DNA from: an uncultured Candidatus Poseidoniales archaeon | GTDB lineage: Archaea; Thermoplasmatota; Poseidoniia; Poseidoniales; Poseidoniaceae | Direction of reading: 5' to 3' | Length of the DNA stretch: 64,000 nt | Assembly: GCA_905181785.1 (NCBI GenBank) | Contig: CAJIZC010000011.1 | Location: forward strand, 1-64,000 | Part shown: piece after piece, positions 45,906 through 54,002 of the stretch | Layout: each line of letters opens with the position of its first letter | Position numbering within the stretch: the first letter of the stretch is position 1 | Notes under the pieces: generated by a model | The model's database searches: none | Told to the model about the DNA's origin: nothing | The model's input: only the letters and a program-made list of their open reading frames with translations | Position numbers and translations under genes: made by a program

Positions 45906-46412
45906 ATGGCAGAATTAACAGTCAATGAAAACATGATAGCAAGCGTACATTATACCGGAACTCTCCCCGAGAACGGTGAAGTCTTTGACAGCAGCGAAGG
46001 ACGAGACCCCTTGTCATTCCTCGTTGGACATAAGCAAATGATCCCTGGTTTTGAAGAAGAAATCATGGGAGCAAAAGTTGGAGAGCGAAGGGAATTCACC
46101 CTGACCTCAGACCGCGCTTATGGAGACCGAGACAACGAGGCAGTGATGGAGATTCCACGGGAACAATTCAAGCAACTCGAAGAAGAAGCAACCCTCGAAG
46201 TTGGCATGCAGCTCGTCGCTCAAATGCCACACGGGCCATCCCCGTTCACAATTACCAGCCTTACTGATGAGACGGTTACGGCAGATTTCAACCATGCTTT
46301 GGCTGGACAGTCGCTGACATTCTCTGTTGAGGTTGTGGAACTCCGTGAAGCATCAGAAGAGGAATTGTCTCATGGCCATGCACATGGTCCAGACGGTCAC
46401 CACGACCATTGA
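45906..46412 (+). CDS. FKBP-type peptidyl-prolyl isomerase, SlyD-like
   Basis: A 168-aa protein with an FKBP core (ASVHYTGTLPENGEVFDSSEGRDPLSFLVGHKQMIPGFEEEIMGAKVGERREF) interrupted by an insert-in-flap chaperone domain (residues about 85-135), as in SlyD and archaeal FKBP26. It ends in a His-rich tail (HGHAHGPDGHHDH) that probably binds Ni2+, Zn2+ or another metal. It should speed proline isomerisation and hold folding proteins in the cytoplasm. Its stop overlaps the TTG start proposed for the mutase gene. Confidence 0.92.
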   Translation: MAELTVNENMIASVHYTGTLPENGEVFDSSEGRDPLSFLVGHKQMIPGFEEEIMGAKVGERREFTLTSDRAYGDRDNEAVMEIPREQFKQLEEEATLEVGMQLVAQMPHGPSPFTITSLTDETVTADFNHALAGQSLTFSVEVVELREASEEELSHGHAHGPDGHHDH

Positions 46413-48055
46413 ACCAAGCGAGTCTTGATGAAGCCCGCCCTCTTGGGCAAGGCATGGTCACTGAACGCAAGGAGCAGTGGAACACCCTAAGCGGGCTCAA
46501 TTTACCGCTTCAAAGCACATCCGAAACGGTTCGTCAAGCAAGTTCAGAACAAACCGAATTAGGATCAGCAGGAAGCCCGCCGTACACGCGTGGCATCCAC
46601 TCCACAATGTATCGGTCTCGTTTGTGGACCATGCGACAATATGCGGGATTCTCGAGTGCATCGGCCACAAACGAACGGTTCAAACTCTTGCTTGAACGTG
46701 GGCAAAAAGGACTCTCTGTGGCGTTTGACTTACCGACACAACTTGGCTTAGATGCTGATGACGAAATGTCATATGGGGAAGTTGGGAAAGTTGGTGTTTC
46801 GATTTCACAACTTGACGACATGAGGGAATTGCTCCAAGGCATTCCGCTGGACAAAGTGAGTACTTCGATGACAATCAACGCTCCAGCAATGGTTCTGCTT
46901 GCGATGTACATCGCGGTGGCGGAGGAACAAGGGGTTGCTTCAAGTGAAGTTCTTGGAACCATTCAAAATGATATTCTCAAGGAATACATCGCACGAGGCA
47001 CATACGTATTCCCTCCGAAACAAAGCATGCGTTTGATCACGGATATCTTCGAATACTGCGCGGCAGAAGTTCCACGTTGGAATACAATCTCAATTTCCGG
47101 ATACCATATTCGTGAAGCCGGATCCACAGCCGTCCAGGAAGTAGCCTTTACCTTGGCCAATGCCTTGGAATATGTGGATGCCGCTATTGAGTCAGGTCTG
47201 GACATCGATACTTTTGGGCCAAGACTTTCGTTCTTTTTCAATTGCCATAATGACTTTTTTGAAGAAGCATCCAAGTTTAGAGCAGCCCGTACGCTGTGGT
47301 ATGAATTGATCAGCGAACGGTACCAGCCGAAAAATCCTAAATCCGCTATGTTGAGGTTCCACACACAGGTCGCGGGGGTGAGCCTCACGGCCCAACAGCC
47401 CCTCAACAACGTGGCAAGGGTAACGATTCAAGCCTTGGCGGCAGTCTGTGGTGGAACCCAAAGCCTCCACACGAATTCATACGACGAGGCGCTCGGATTG
47501 CCTACGGAAAAATCCGCAACTGTGGCCTTGCGAACCCAACAAATTATCGCTGAAGAAAGTGGGGCTGCTGATGTTGTGGACCCACTCGGTGGCTCGTACC
47601 ACGTCGAGCAATTGACAAAGCGCATTCATGATGAAGCATTGGCCCAAATAAAGACCATTGAGTCCCTTGGAGGTGCCATGAAAGCAATTGAGCAAGGTTG
47701 GCAGCAACGTGAAATCCACAACGCAGCCTATGCGCACCTCAATGATGTCGAAGCTGGCTCTCGCCTCATTGTAGGCGTCAATCATGGTGTCATGGAAGAA
47801 ACATCAACGCCAGAAGTGTTGAAACTCGATCCCACGGTTGGCGAAGCCCAGTGTAAAAAACTGAATGCGTTGCGAAGCAATCGAGACGAACAAGATTGTG
47901 AAGGCCACCTGGGCAAGATTCGCGCTGCTGCCGCAGGTGAGAAAAACCTCTTCCCGCTCGTCATTGAAGCCGTGAAGGCAGGGTGCACGCTTGGAGAAAT
48001 TATGCAAGCAATGAAAGATGTGTTTGGCACGTGGATGGCACCGAGTGGATTCTGA
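46409..48055 (+). CDS. Methylmalonyl-CoA mutase, large subunit (no B12 domain)
   Basis: Up to 548 aa, with the start either TTG at 46409 (overlapping the FKBP stop) or ATG at 46454. The TIM-barrel catalytic domain is complete, from PPYTRGIHSTMYRSRLWTMRQYAGF through FDLPTQLGLDADD and SISGYHIREAGSTAVQE to the C-terminus. The cobalamin-binding domain with its DxHxxG motif is absent, as in archaea where it is a separate small subunit, not found in this window. It interconverts methylmalonyl-CoA and succinyl-CoA. The epimerase gene follows after 9 bp. Confidence 0.94.
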   Translation: MNQASLDEARPLGQGMVTERKEQWNTLSGLNLPLQSTSETVRQASSEQTELGSAGSPPYTRGIHSTMYRSRLWTMRQYAGFSSASATNERFKLLLERGQKGLSVAFDLPTQLGLDADDEMSYGEVGKVGVSISQLDDMRELLQGIPLDKVSTSMTINAPAMVLLAMYIAVAEEQGVASSEVLGTIQNDILKEYIARGTYVFPPKQSMRLITDIFEYCAAEVPRWNTISISGYHIREAGSTAVQEVAFTLANALEYVDAAIESGLDIDTFGPRLSFFFNCHNDFFEEASKFRAARTLWYELISERYQPKNPKSAMLRFHTQVAGVSLTAQQPLNNVARVTIQALAAVCGGTQSLHTNSYDEALGLPTEKSATVALRTQQIIAEESGAADVVDPLGGSYHVEQLTKRIHDEALAQIKTIESLGGAMKAIEQGWQQREIHNAAYAHLNDVEAGSRLIVGVNHGVMEETSTPEVLKLDPTVGEAQCKKLNALRSNRDEQDCEGHLGKIRAAAAGEKNLFPLVIEAVKAGCTLGEIMQAMKDVFGTWMAPSGF

Positions 48056-48064
48056 GGTGACGCT

Positions 48065-48505
48065 ATGAAATTTGGACCGATTTATATTGATCATATTGGA
48101 ATAGCCACAGCGGAATTGGATGGTGCATCTGATTTTTGGAATCTGCTTGGTCTTGCCCAAGCAGCTGAGGACGAAACGGTCGAAGATCAAGGGGTCACCA
48201 CCCGTTTTTTTTCAACCTCGCATGAACCTACGAAATCCAGTGCCCATCCACCAATGGTTGAACTGCTAGAACCAACATCAGAGGACACCCCAATTGGGCG
48301 ATTCCTCGCAAAGAGGGGGCCCGGTGTGCAGCAAATTTGCTTCCGAGTTGGTGATTTACTTGGACTCATTCAGCACCTAAAGGAAAACGGTATCGTCATG
48401 ATCGATGAGAAACCGAGAATGGGTGCCGGTGGAAAACGAATTGCCTTTGTACATCCAAAATCGACGGGTGGCGTTCTGGTCGAATTGACAGAATCGCCCC
48501 GTTGA
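48065..48505 (+). CDS. mce: Methylmalonyl-CoA epimerase
   Basis: A 146-aa vicinal-oxygen-chelate protein. It begins IDHIGIATAELDGASDFWNLLG, with VELLEPTSEDTPIGRFLAKRGPGVQQICFRV in the middle and GKRIAFVHPKSTGGVLVELTE at the end, all standard for the epimerase. Metal ligands are His, Gln/His and Glu of the paired beta-alpha-beta units. It converts the S to the R epimer for the mutase encoded just upstream, as in propionate, branched-chain or odd-chain catabolism. GAGGTGA precedes the ATG. Confidence 0.94.
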   Translation: MKFGPIYIDHIGIATAELDGASDFWNLLGLAQAAEDETVEDQGVTTRFFSTSHEPTKSSAHPPMVELLEPTSEDTPIGRFLAKRGPGVQQICFRVGDLLGLIQHLKENGIVMIDEKPRMGAGGKRIAFVHPKSTGGVLVELTESPR

Positions 48506-48870
48506 AGGATATTCCATCACCTCAAAGGGTAACCATCATAATCGTGCGCATCAAAGATGCCATCATGCGCACATGTGTTGACACATTCATCGCCTTAGCC
48601 CACGTTGATGGGCCTCGGGTACGCAAGGAGGCTCAGTACATCGCTGACCGCCTTGATGTTCTTCGCCAATCAGGTGCTATTTCGAACGATGCATACCTGG
48701 ACGCAGGTGCGATACAAGGGGCGTTCAACATGATCGGAAACCTCGTAGAAATGGGCGTCCCCCAACAAGAAATATTTGAACAACTGAAGCAGCAACTGAT
48801 TCGAGCGTGCCATCTTGAGGAGAAACATCCTGGCCTCGATTCAGCAGTTGAATCTGGTAGAGCATCGTGA
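48502..48870 (+). CDS. Hypothetical helical protein
   Basis: Up to 122 aa, with the start uncertain: TTG at 48502 overlapping the epimerase stop, GTG at 48544 or ATG at 48565. The sequence is mostly alpha-helical (VRKEAQYIADRLDVLRQSGAISNDAYLDAG) with no recognised family. It fills the gap between the epimerase and the ABC transporter genes on the same strand, with GAGGTGA of the next gene right behind its stop. Confidence 0.55.
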   Translation: MKDIPSPQRVTIIIVRIKDAIMRTCVDTFIALAHVDGPRVRKEAQYIADRLDVLRQSGAISNDAYLDAGAIQGAFNMIGNLVEMGVPQQEIFEQLKQQLIRACHLEEKHPGLDSAVESGRAS

Positions 48871-48880
48871 GGTGAAAAAC

Positions 48881-49714
48881 ATGCAACCGCTGTTAACGCT
48901 GACCAGTGTGTCGAAATCCTTCGGTGATTTGCAAGCTCTTGACAGGGTTGACCTCGATATCAACGCGGGTGAAGTTGTAGGCCTTGTAGGCAGCAATGGT
49001 GCTGGAAAAACAACCCTTCTCCGGCTTATGGCGGGTGTGTATACGCCAACTTCTGGAACAGTGTTGCTCGCAGACGGCAATCCAGTTACAAAAATGCGAC
49101 AAGCCCTCGGCGTGGTGCCAGAGTCCACTGGCCTTTACTCTAGACTCACTGCATGGGAAAATATACGTTACCACTCAAGAATGCACGGCATTTCTGACAA
49201 GGATGCTTGGGCCCGTACAGCCAAGTTCGCACAACACCTCGACATGGTGGACAGTCTGGGCCGTCACACCAAGGGATTTAGCCGTGGTATGCGCCAGAAG
49301 ACTGCTTTACTGAGAGCCTTGGCCCACGGTCCGTCCATTCTTCTCCTTGACGAACCCACTGCAGGGTTAGACATCACGAGCGCAAGAACCGTGAGAAGGT
49401 TGGTCCACCAGTTGAAAAACGAGGGCGGAACGGTGATTTATTCCACACACCAACTTGCAGAAGCCGAACAAGTTTGCGACCGCATCGTCATCGTCCACAA
49501 CGGTGAAGTTCGTGCTGATGGATCCCCCGAAGAACTTCTCAAGTCAACCAATTCAACTTCCTTAGAGGATGCATACGTCGCCCTCACTAAAGACACCGCG
49601 AGGCAACGGCAAGAAGATGACGAGAAGGAAGGACGATTCACAGGCATGTGGCGATCTTTTTTCACACCAAAACCACCAGCAACACCCGCTTTGGAGGTGA
49701 ATGAAGATGAGTGA
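48881..49714 (+). CDS. ABC transporter ATP-binding protein (NatA-like)
   Basis: From the ATG at 48881 (GAGGTGA at good spacing) the protein is 277 aa. Walker A GSNGAGKT is at 37-44, the ABC signature appears as FSRGMRQK, and Walker B is ILLLDEPTAGLD with the H-loop in YSTHQL. Sequence and pairing with an ABC-2-type permease next door indicate an exporter of the NatAB class. The C-terminal extension (about 50 residues) is charged and unusual. Its end overlaps the permease start by 8 bp. Confidence 0.92.
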   Translation: MQPLLTLTSVSKSFGDLQALDRVDLDINAGEVVGLVGSNGAGKTTLLRLMAGVYTPTSGTVLLADGNPVTKMRQALGVVPESTGLYSRLTAWENIRYHSRMHGISDKDAWARTAKFAQHLDMVDSLGRHTKGFSRGMRQKTALLRALAHGPSILLLDEPTAGLDITSARTVRRLVHQLKNEGGTVIYSTHQLAEAEQVCDRIVIVHNGEVRADGSPEELLKSTNSTSLEDAYVALTKDTARQRQEDDEKEGRFTGMWRSFFTPKPPATPALEVNEDE

Positions 49715-50927
49715 ATTGACAACCTATCGCATCAAGGCAATTGCGAAGAAGGAGCTGGTGGAATTTGTTCGCGATTGGCGGACCATCATGGCCATCATCG
49801 TCATTCCTTTGCTGATGTTCCCATTGCTGTTCATTCTCTTTCCTGTGCTTTTGGAATCTGAAGCTGCGGAATTAGACGCTCTTGAGTTAACGGTCATTGT
49901 CCAAACCGATTTGATGGAACCAAGCCTTGAACAAGCGATCCACAATGTAAGCATACAGATTGTCTACGAAGAATTACCAAACCTGACCGTGCTCTCAGAA
50001 CCAGGTGAAGATTTAGACCGCGTTCGAAACTTGTCTGTTGACGCAGTGCTAAGGTTTGAACAAGATAATTCAACATGGAACTATGCCATTTTGCATCTTT
50101 CGACGTCAGAGCGTTCCAACGAAGCTTGGAACAGGTTGCTCGATGCCCTAAGCACTTGGGAATCCGAAGAAGTCGAACGAAGGATTGTCGATTCAGGCCT
50201 TGATGTCAACACAACCCTTGATCCATTGCGTTGGGATGGTGACGTAAGCCAAAGCGATGTGGCAACCAGTGGAGAACAAGCAGGCATGCTTTTGTCCCTG
50301 TTCATTCCGTTGGTTCTTGCCATTTGGACCTATTCCAGTGCACTGCAACCATCCATTGACATGACCGCTGGTGAGCGGGAGAGAGGTACGCTGGAAGCCC
50401 TCCTGTGCCTGCCTTGCACAAGGATGGAATTGCTGCTCGGGAAATGGGTCGCGGTCGCCACAATTACCGGTGTAGGCGTGGTCTTGCAAATCTGTGGGCT
50501 CTTGTTTGCCATTGGCTATCTTGCGTCGTCCAGCGTGATTGGCTTGCCCGAACTCTCTGTTTTGACCGTTGCATTAATTGTGGCAGCGATTTTGTTGTTT
50601 GCAATCATGGTGGTAGCCATAGAACTGGCCTTAGCCATGCGCTCTCACAGCGTCAAAGAGGCAGGATCAATATTGGCACCAATGCTGTTGCTGATTGTCT
50701 TCCCAGCGTTGTTCACACAGGTCATTAACCTCGACGGCATTGAATCGTTTTGGTTCGCTATACCAGTCGTTAACATCCTGTTGGCACTTCGCGAACTGCT
50801 GATGAACAGAGTCATCGCAGAACACATCCTCATTTGGGCAGGCACAAGCATCGTCTATGCAGCATTAGCAGCCTACTATGCAAGCAGGCAGTTCAACCGA
50901 GAAGACATTGTGACAAGTCTTTCTTAA
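49707..50927 (+). CDS. ABC-2 type permease (NatB-like)
   Basis: A 406-aa protein from the ATG at 49707 (GAGGTGA 7 bp before; a second ATG at 49701 is too close). One N-terminal TM segment is followed by a roughly 170-residue extracytoplasmic domain and five or six C-terminal TM segments. GERERGTLEALLCLPCTRMELLLGKW is the cytoplasmic coupling motif of the NatB/ABC-2 family. It partners the ATPase encoded upstream. Substrate unknown; NatAB exports Na+ in Bacillus, but relatives differ. Confidence 0.88.
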   Translation: MSELTTYRIKAIAKKELVEFVRDWRTIMAIIVIPLLMFPLLFILFPVLLESEAAELDALELTVIVQTDLMEPSLEQAIHNVSIQIVYEELPNLTVLSEPGEDLDRVRNLSVDAVLRFEQDNSTWNYAILHLSTSERSNEAWNRLLDALSTWESEEVERRIVDSGLDVNTTLDPLRWDGDVSQSDVATSGEQAGMLLSLFIPLVLAIWTYSSALQPSIDMTAGERERGTLEALLCLPCTRMELLLGKWVAVATITGVGVVLQICGLLFAIGYLASSSVIGLPELSVLTVALIVAAILLFAIMVVAIELALAMRSHSVKEAGSILAPMLLLIVFPALFTQVINLDGIESFWFAIPVVNILLALRELLMNRVIAEHILIWAGTSIVYAALAAYYASRQFNREDIVTSLS

Positions 50928-52430
50928 TCAAGCAGAGAACGCTACAAAGGAATCCCTTACCACATCGATGATGAGGTCGATTTCTTCTGAAGTGATGGAA
51001 AAGTGCGGGGTGAACCTTAGCGCATTGCTTCCACCATGAATGACGCCTAATCCGTGACGACGGCACCATGGTTCAACGGCGTCAAATCCAACGACTGGAA
51101 ATTGTTCCGGCACGAGTTCAGCACTGAGGAGAAGCCCTGTTCCTTGCACTTTCGTAATGATGCCTGGCATTTCTTCGCCCAGTGCAATGAGTTTCTCGAC
51201 AAATTCGTCACCACGATCTTTGATGTTGGCTCGCAGTTCGGGAGTCATGCTATCAAGCACAGCGCAAGCCGTTTCGAGCGCTCTTGGATTTGTTGTCATC
51301 GTGTTGCCATAGATTCCGACCACGTAGTTGTCAGCAGCCCGTTCATTCATTCCAAGAACGGAGAGTGGATACTGTCCTGCGTTCAGTGCCTTGGACCATG
51401 TTTCGAGGTCAGGGACCTCTGCATCTTGGAACCCGTCATAATCAATAATGGACAAGCATCCTTGGCCACGGATCCCTGCTTGGATGGAATCGACCAACAG
51501 CATTGAACCGTGTTCAAGGGTGAGACGACGAGCAGCATCGTAAAATTCACGGTCAACGCATGCTCCGGGATTGCCTTCGCCCTGAACCGGCTCAATGGCC
51601 ATCAATTCAATGAACCAATTTTCATCATCTGCGCGCTGAAACATTGCCTCGAGAGATGCAATATCATTTGCGGGAACAAGAAGCAAATTATCTCGGTCCC
51701 TGAAAGTTGCTAGGTTTTTGTCGTATGAACCCTTACACGAATGGGATATTTGGGCAGGTCGGTCTGTGCGACCGTGGAAGGCTTTTTCGATGGCAAGAAG
51801 TTTGATTTCTTTTCCTTCGTGCTTCCCACCAGGCCCTGTGTGGGTGCGTGCATTGACATCTGCAATTCGAAGGCTGACCGTTACGGATTCTGAACCGCTG
51901 TTCATGCAAATAAATTTGGTAAAGGGGCAAAAACCACGCGTGTGGCCAAGTTCTCGCTCGAGACGTTCAGCAAGGCGCTTTTGACTGAAGGAAGGCGTCA
52001 TAACATTGGCCATGACCCAATTTCCAGACATGGCTTCGATGACGGCTTCAGGGCCATGCCCTGCGCCAAGCATGCCGTAGCCGCCGTTGTCGTGCAGTAC
52101 AGCACCGTAAGCGGTGACAATCCACGGTCCTCGTCCTGCAAGGGCAATGTATGGATTCACAGTAGCAGGCGCGTAGAAATTTACGTAATCATGTTGGAGA
52201 ACCTTGACAAGTTCTGCCTCTGTGTGTTGAAGGGTTTCGAGGCCAAACTCAGATACAACCTCGTCAAACCGTGTTGTCGCTTCGGCGATGGCTTGAGTGA
52301 GCTTTGGATCAAGTTCACAAAAGCGTGCAATGACCTCATCAGACAGCCCTTTTGTGTCCATTTCCCCCGTATTCAAACGGAGGTTTTGCAGGTGCTCAAG
52401 TGCTTCATGAGGTTGCAACTTTGCTGTCAT
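50928..52430 (-). CDS. Class III PLP-dependent aminotransferase
   Basis: From the ATG at 52430 the protein is 500 aa. The fold-type I core is intact: GYGMLGAGHGPEAVIEAM, NSGSESVTVSLRIAD, FHGRTDRPAQ, IEPVQGEGNPGACV, LLVDSIQAGIRGQG and the PLP lysine in ETWSKALNAGQYPLSVLG. The family includes ornithine, lysine, GABA and diaminobutyrate aminotransferases, and the substrate cannot be assigned from these motifs. The open frame runs 76 codons further upstream (to 52658), but that part overlaps the promoter of the divergent RHH gene and is not family-like. Confidence 0.87.
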   Translation of the reverse strand: MTAKLQPHEALEHLQNLRLNTGEMDTKGLSDEVIARFCELDPKLTQAIAEATTRFDEVVSEFGLETLQHTEAELVKVLQHDYVNFYAPATVNPYIALAGRGPWIVTAYGAVLHDNGGYGMLGAGHGPEAVIEAMSGNWVMANVMTPSFSQKRLAERLERELGHTRGFCPFTKFICMNSGSESVTVSLRIADVNARTHTGPGGKHEGKEIKLLAIEKAFHGRTDRPAQISHSCKGSYDKNLATFRDRDNLLLVPANDIASLEAMFQRADDENWFIELMAIEPVQGEGNPGACVDREFYDAARRLTLEHGSMLLVDSIQAGIRGQGCLSIIDYDGFQDAEVPDLETWSKALNAGQYPLSVLGMNERAADNYVVGIYGNTMTTNPRALETACAVLDSMTPELRANIKDRGDEFVEKLIALGEEMPGIITKVQGTGLLLSAELVPEQFPVVGFDAVEPWCRRHGLGVIHGGSNALRFTPHFSITSEEIDLIIDVVRDSFVAFSA

Positions 52431-52530
52431 CAAGGTGATGTCCCATACGGGATGACTTGAACATTCGCTTGTCCGGAGATGGGAAGGGGCTATCTTCAAA
52501 TCAAGAATGACTCTTCCATTCAAGCAGGAA

Positions 52531-52563
52531 TAATACTCAGGTAATACTAGGGTAATACTTAAA
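52531..52563 (+). promoter_or_regulatory. Triple TAATACT direct repeat (operator) with overlapping TATA-like box
   Basis: TAATACT occurs at 52531, 52542 and 52553, an exact 11-bp period, so all three face the same side of the helix. TTAAA at 52559-52563 overlaps the last copy and sits about 26 bp before the ATG at 52587. The next gene encodes a ribbon-helix-helix protein, a class that binds short tandem sites and usually its own promoter. The repeats may also affect the divergent aminotransferase gene. Confidence 0.65.
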
Positions 52564-52586
52564 CAGTGGTCATTCAACCCCAGAAC

Positions 52587-52757
52587 ATGCCCAAAATATC
52601 TCTGGACATGCCAGCCGAGTTGGTTGAAGATTTGCGAAAGCATGTTGGCGATGATCACAAGTTCGTGAGCCTAGCTGATGCCGTTCGCACAGCTTGCCGG
52701 AAACTCCTCGACCAGTTGGATGAGATTGATGCACGACACGGGCGTCAGGTGGAATGA
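52587..52757 (+). CDS. Ribbon-helix-helix (CopG/MetJ-type) regulator
   Basis: A 56-aa protein from the ATG at 52587, with GTG at 52566 as an alternative. The strand-helix-helix layout is clear: KISLDMP beta strand, AELVEDLRKHVG helix 1, SLADAVRTACRKLLDQLDEID helix 2. Such proteins form dimers that insert a two-stranded beta ribbon into the DNA major groove at direct repeats. It is the first gene of a tight run with folE, queE, queC-msrB and queD (3-bp gap to folE), so it probably controls that operon. Confidence 0.8.
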   Translation: MPKISLDMPAELVEDLRKHVGDDHKFVSLADAVRTACRKLLDQLDEIDARHGRQVE

Positions 52758-52760
52758 AAC

Positions 52761-53330
52761 ATGGTAACACGAACAGAAGCAGAACAAGCCGTATTGACCC
52801 TCTTGGGTTACTTGGAAGACGATCCACAACGCGAAGGGTTGGCTAAGACCCCCCAGCGTGTAATCGATTCATGGGACGAATTGTTTGCAGGATACAATCT
52901 AAAGGCTGCTGATCTTCTTGATTCAACATTTAACGGCGAGGGTTATGACGGAATTGTGCTGTTGCGCGACATAGAATTCCATTCAACCTGCGAGCATCAT
53001 CTTCAACCGTTTAATGGGCGCGCCCATATTGCATACATTCCGGTCGAACGGATTGTTGGCATCAGCAAATTAGCCCGCATCATTGATTTGCACGCTCGCC
53101 GCCTTCAAAACCAGGAACGAATCACAAAAGGCATTGCTGATGATCTGGAGAAGCATTTGGCCCCGCTTGGTGCCGCCGTCATCATCGAAGCATCTCATGG
53201 CTGCATGCGCTGCCGCGGTGTGAAAAAGCAAAATTCAGTGATGACAACCTCCGCCATGCGAGGCGTGTTCTTCGAACGACCAGAAGCACGTCAAGAGCTC
53301 ATGCAATTGATTCAAGCCCGCCCCTTGTGA
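52761..53330 (+). CDS. folE: GTP cyclohydrolase I, bacterial/eukaryotic type FolE
   Basis: A 189-aa FolE. Zinc ligands C77, H80 and C148 are in CEHHLQPF and HGCMRC, and the catalytic region FNGRAHIAYIPVERIVGISKLARI is conserved. It converts GTP to dihydroneopterin triphosphate, substrate for QueD. Most archaea use the FolE2-like MptA or ArfA instead, so a bacterial-type FolE here suggests horizontal acquisition. It may also feed pterin cofactor synthesis, but its place between the RHH gene and queE ties it to 7-deazaguanine synthesis. Confidence 0.95.
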   Translation: MVTRTEAEQAVLTLLGYLEDDPQREGLAKTPQRVIDSWDELFAGYNLKAADLLDSTFNGEGYDGIVLLRDIEFHSTCEHHLQPFNGRAHIAYIPVERIVGISKLARIIDLHARRLQNQERITKGIADDLEKHLAPLGAAVIIEASHGCMRCRGVKKQNSVMTTSAMRGVFFERPEARQELMQLIQARPL

Positions 53331-53339
53331 AGTGAGTCA

Positions 53340-54002
53340 ATGAGCGATGAAGAGTCCTGCCACATCGCTGGGGATGCGCCAGTGGACAATCCAACAGACC
53401 TGGCAATGGTCTATCCGATTGTCGAGATTTTTCATTCGGTACAAGGAGAAGGGTTTCACGCCGGTATACCGCACGTATTCGTTCGATTGGGAACATGCAA
53501 TTTGCGTTGCGAGTGGTGCGATACGGACTTTATGACCTTCAAAAACATGAATGCAATTGACATTCTTGCCGAAATTATGGCGTTTGATTGCAAGCGAATC
53601 ATCTTCACCGGAGGGGAGCCGATGCTTCACGATCTGTGGCCCCTTCACCGGCTGTTGAAAGCACGCGGTTACGTTTTATCAGTGGAAACGAACGGAACCA
53701 TTGAAATCCCTGAGGGATTGATTGATTGGATTTGCGTTTCCCCAAAAGACCAGATGTACCCAGATGTCAAAATACGCCAGCGAACGGGGGACGAACTCAA
53801 ATGCGTCTATGTCGGCCAAGACCTAGAAATATACAGCGGTCTGCAACAAGGGTTCAAACATCATTTCCTTCAACCGTGCTACATGGACACCGAGAGTGTG
53901 GAATGGAACGGTAAGAACTTCGCCGAAACCGAAGCGGTCGTCAAAACGAACGCTCCGTGGCGTTTAAGTCTACAAACACACAAATGGATGGGTGTGGATT
54001 AA
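53340..54002 (+). CDS. queE: 7-carboxy-7-deazaguanine synthase QueE (radical SAM)
   Basis: A 220-aa short radical SAM enzyme. The cluster cysteines are C53, C57 and C60 in GTCNLRCEWCD, a CxxxCxxC spacing, and FTGGEPMLH follows as the SAM GGE motif. EIFHSVQGEGFHAG at the N-terminus is typical of QueE. It rearranges 6-carboxy-tetrahydropterin to CDG. The stop overlaps the ATG of the queC-msrB gene (positions 54000-54004). Confidence 0.95.
   Translation: MSDEESCHIAGDAPVDNPTDLAMVYPIVEIFHSVQGEGFHAGIPHVFVRLGTCNLRCEWCDTDFMTFKNMNAIDILAEIMAFDCKRIIFTGGEPMLHDLWPLHRLLKARGYVLSVETNGTIEIPEGLIDWICVSPKDQMYPDVKIRQRTGDELKCVYVGQDLEIYSGLQQGFKHHFLQPCYMDTESVEWNGKNFAETEAVVKTNAPWRLSLQTHKWMGVD

Noticed and set aside
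52431-52658. 76-codon N-terminal extension of the aminotransferase
   Set aside because: It would cover the TAATACT repeats and the RHH gene start and has no resemblance to class III aminotransferases; the ATG at 52430 fits.
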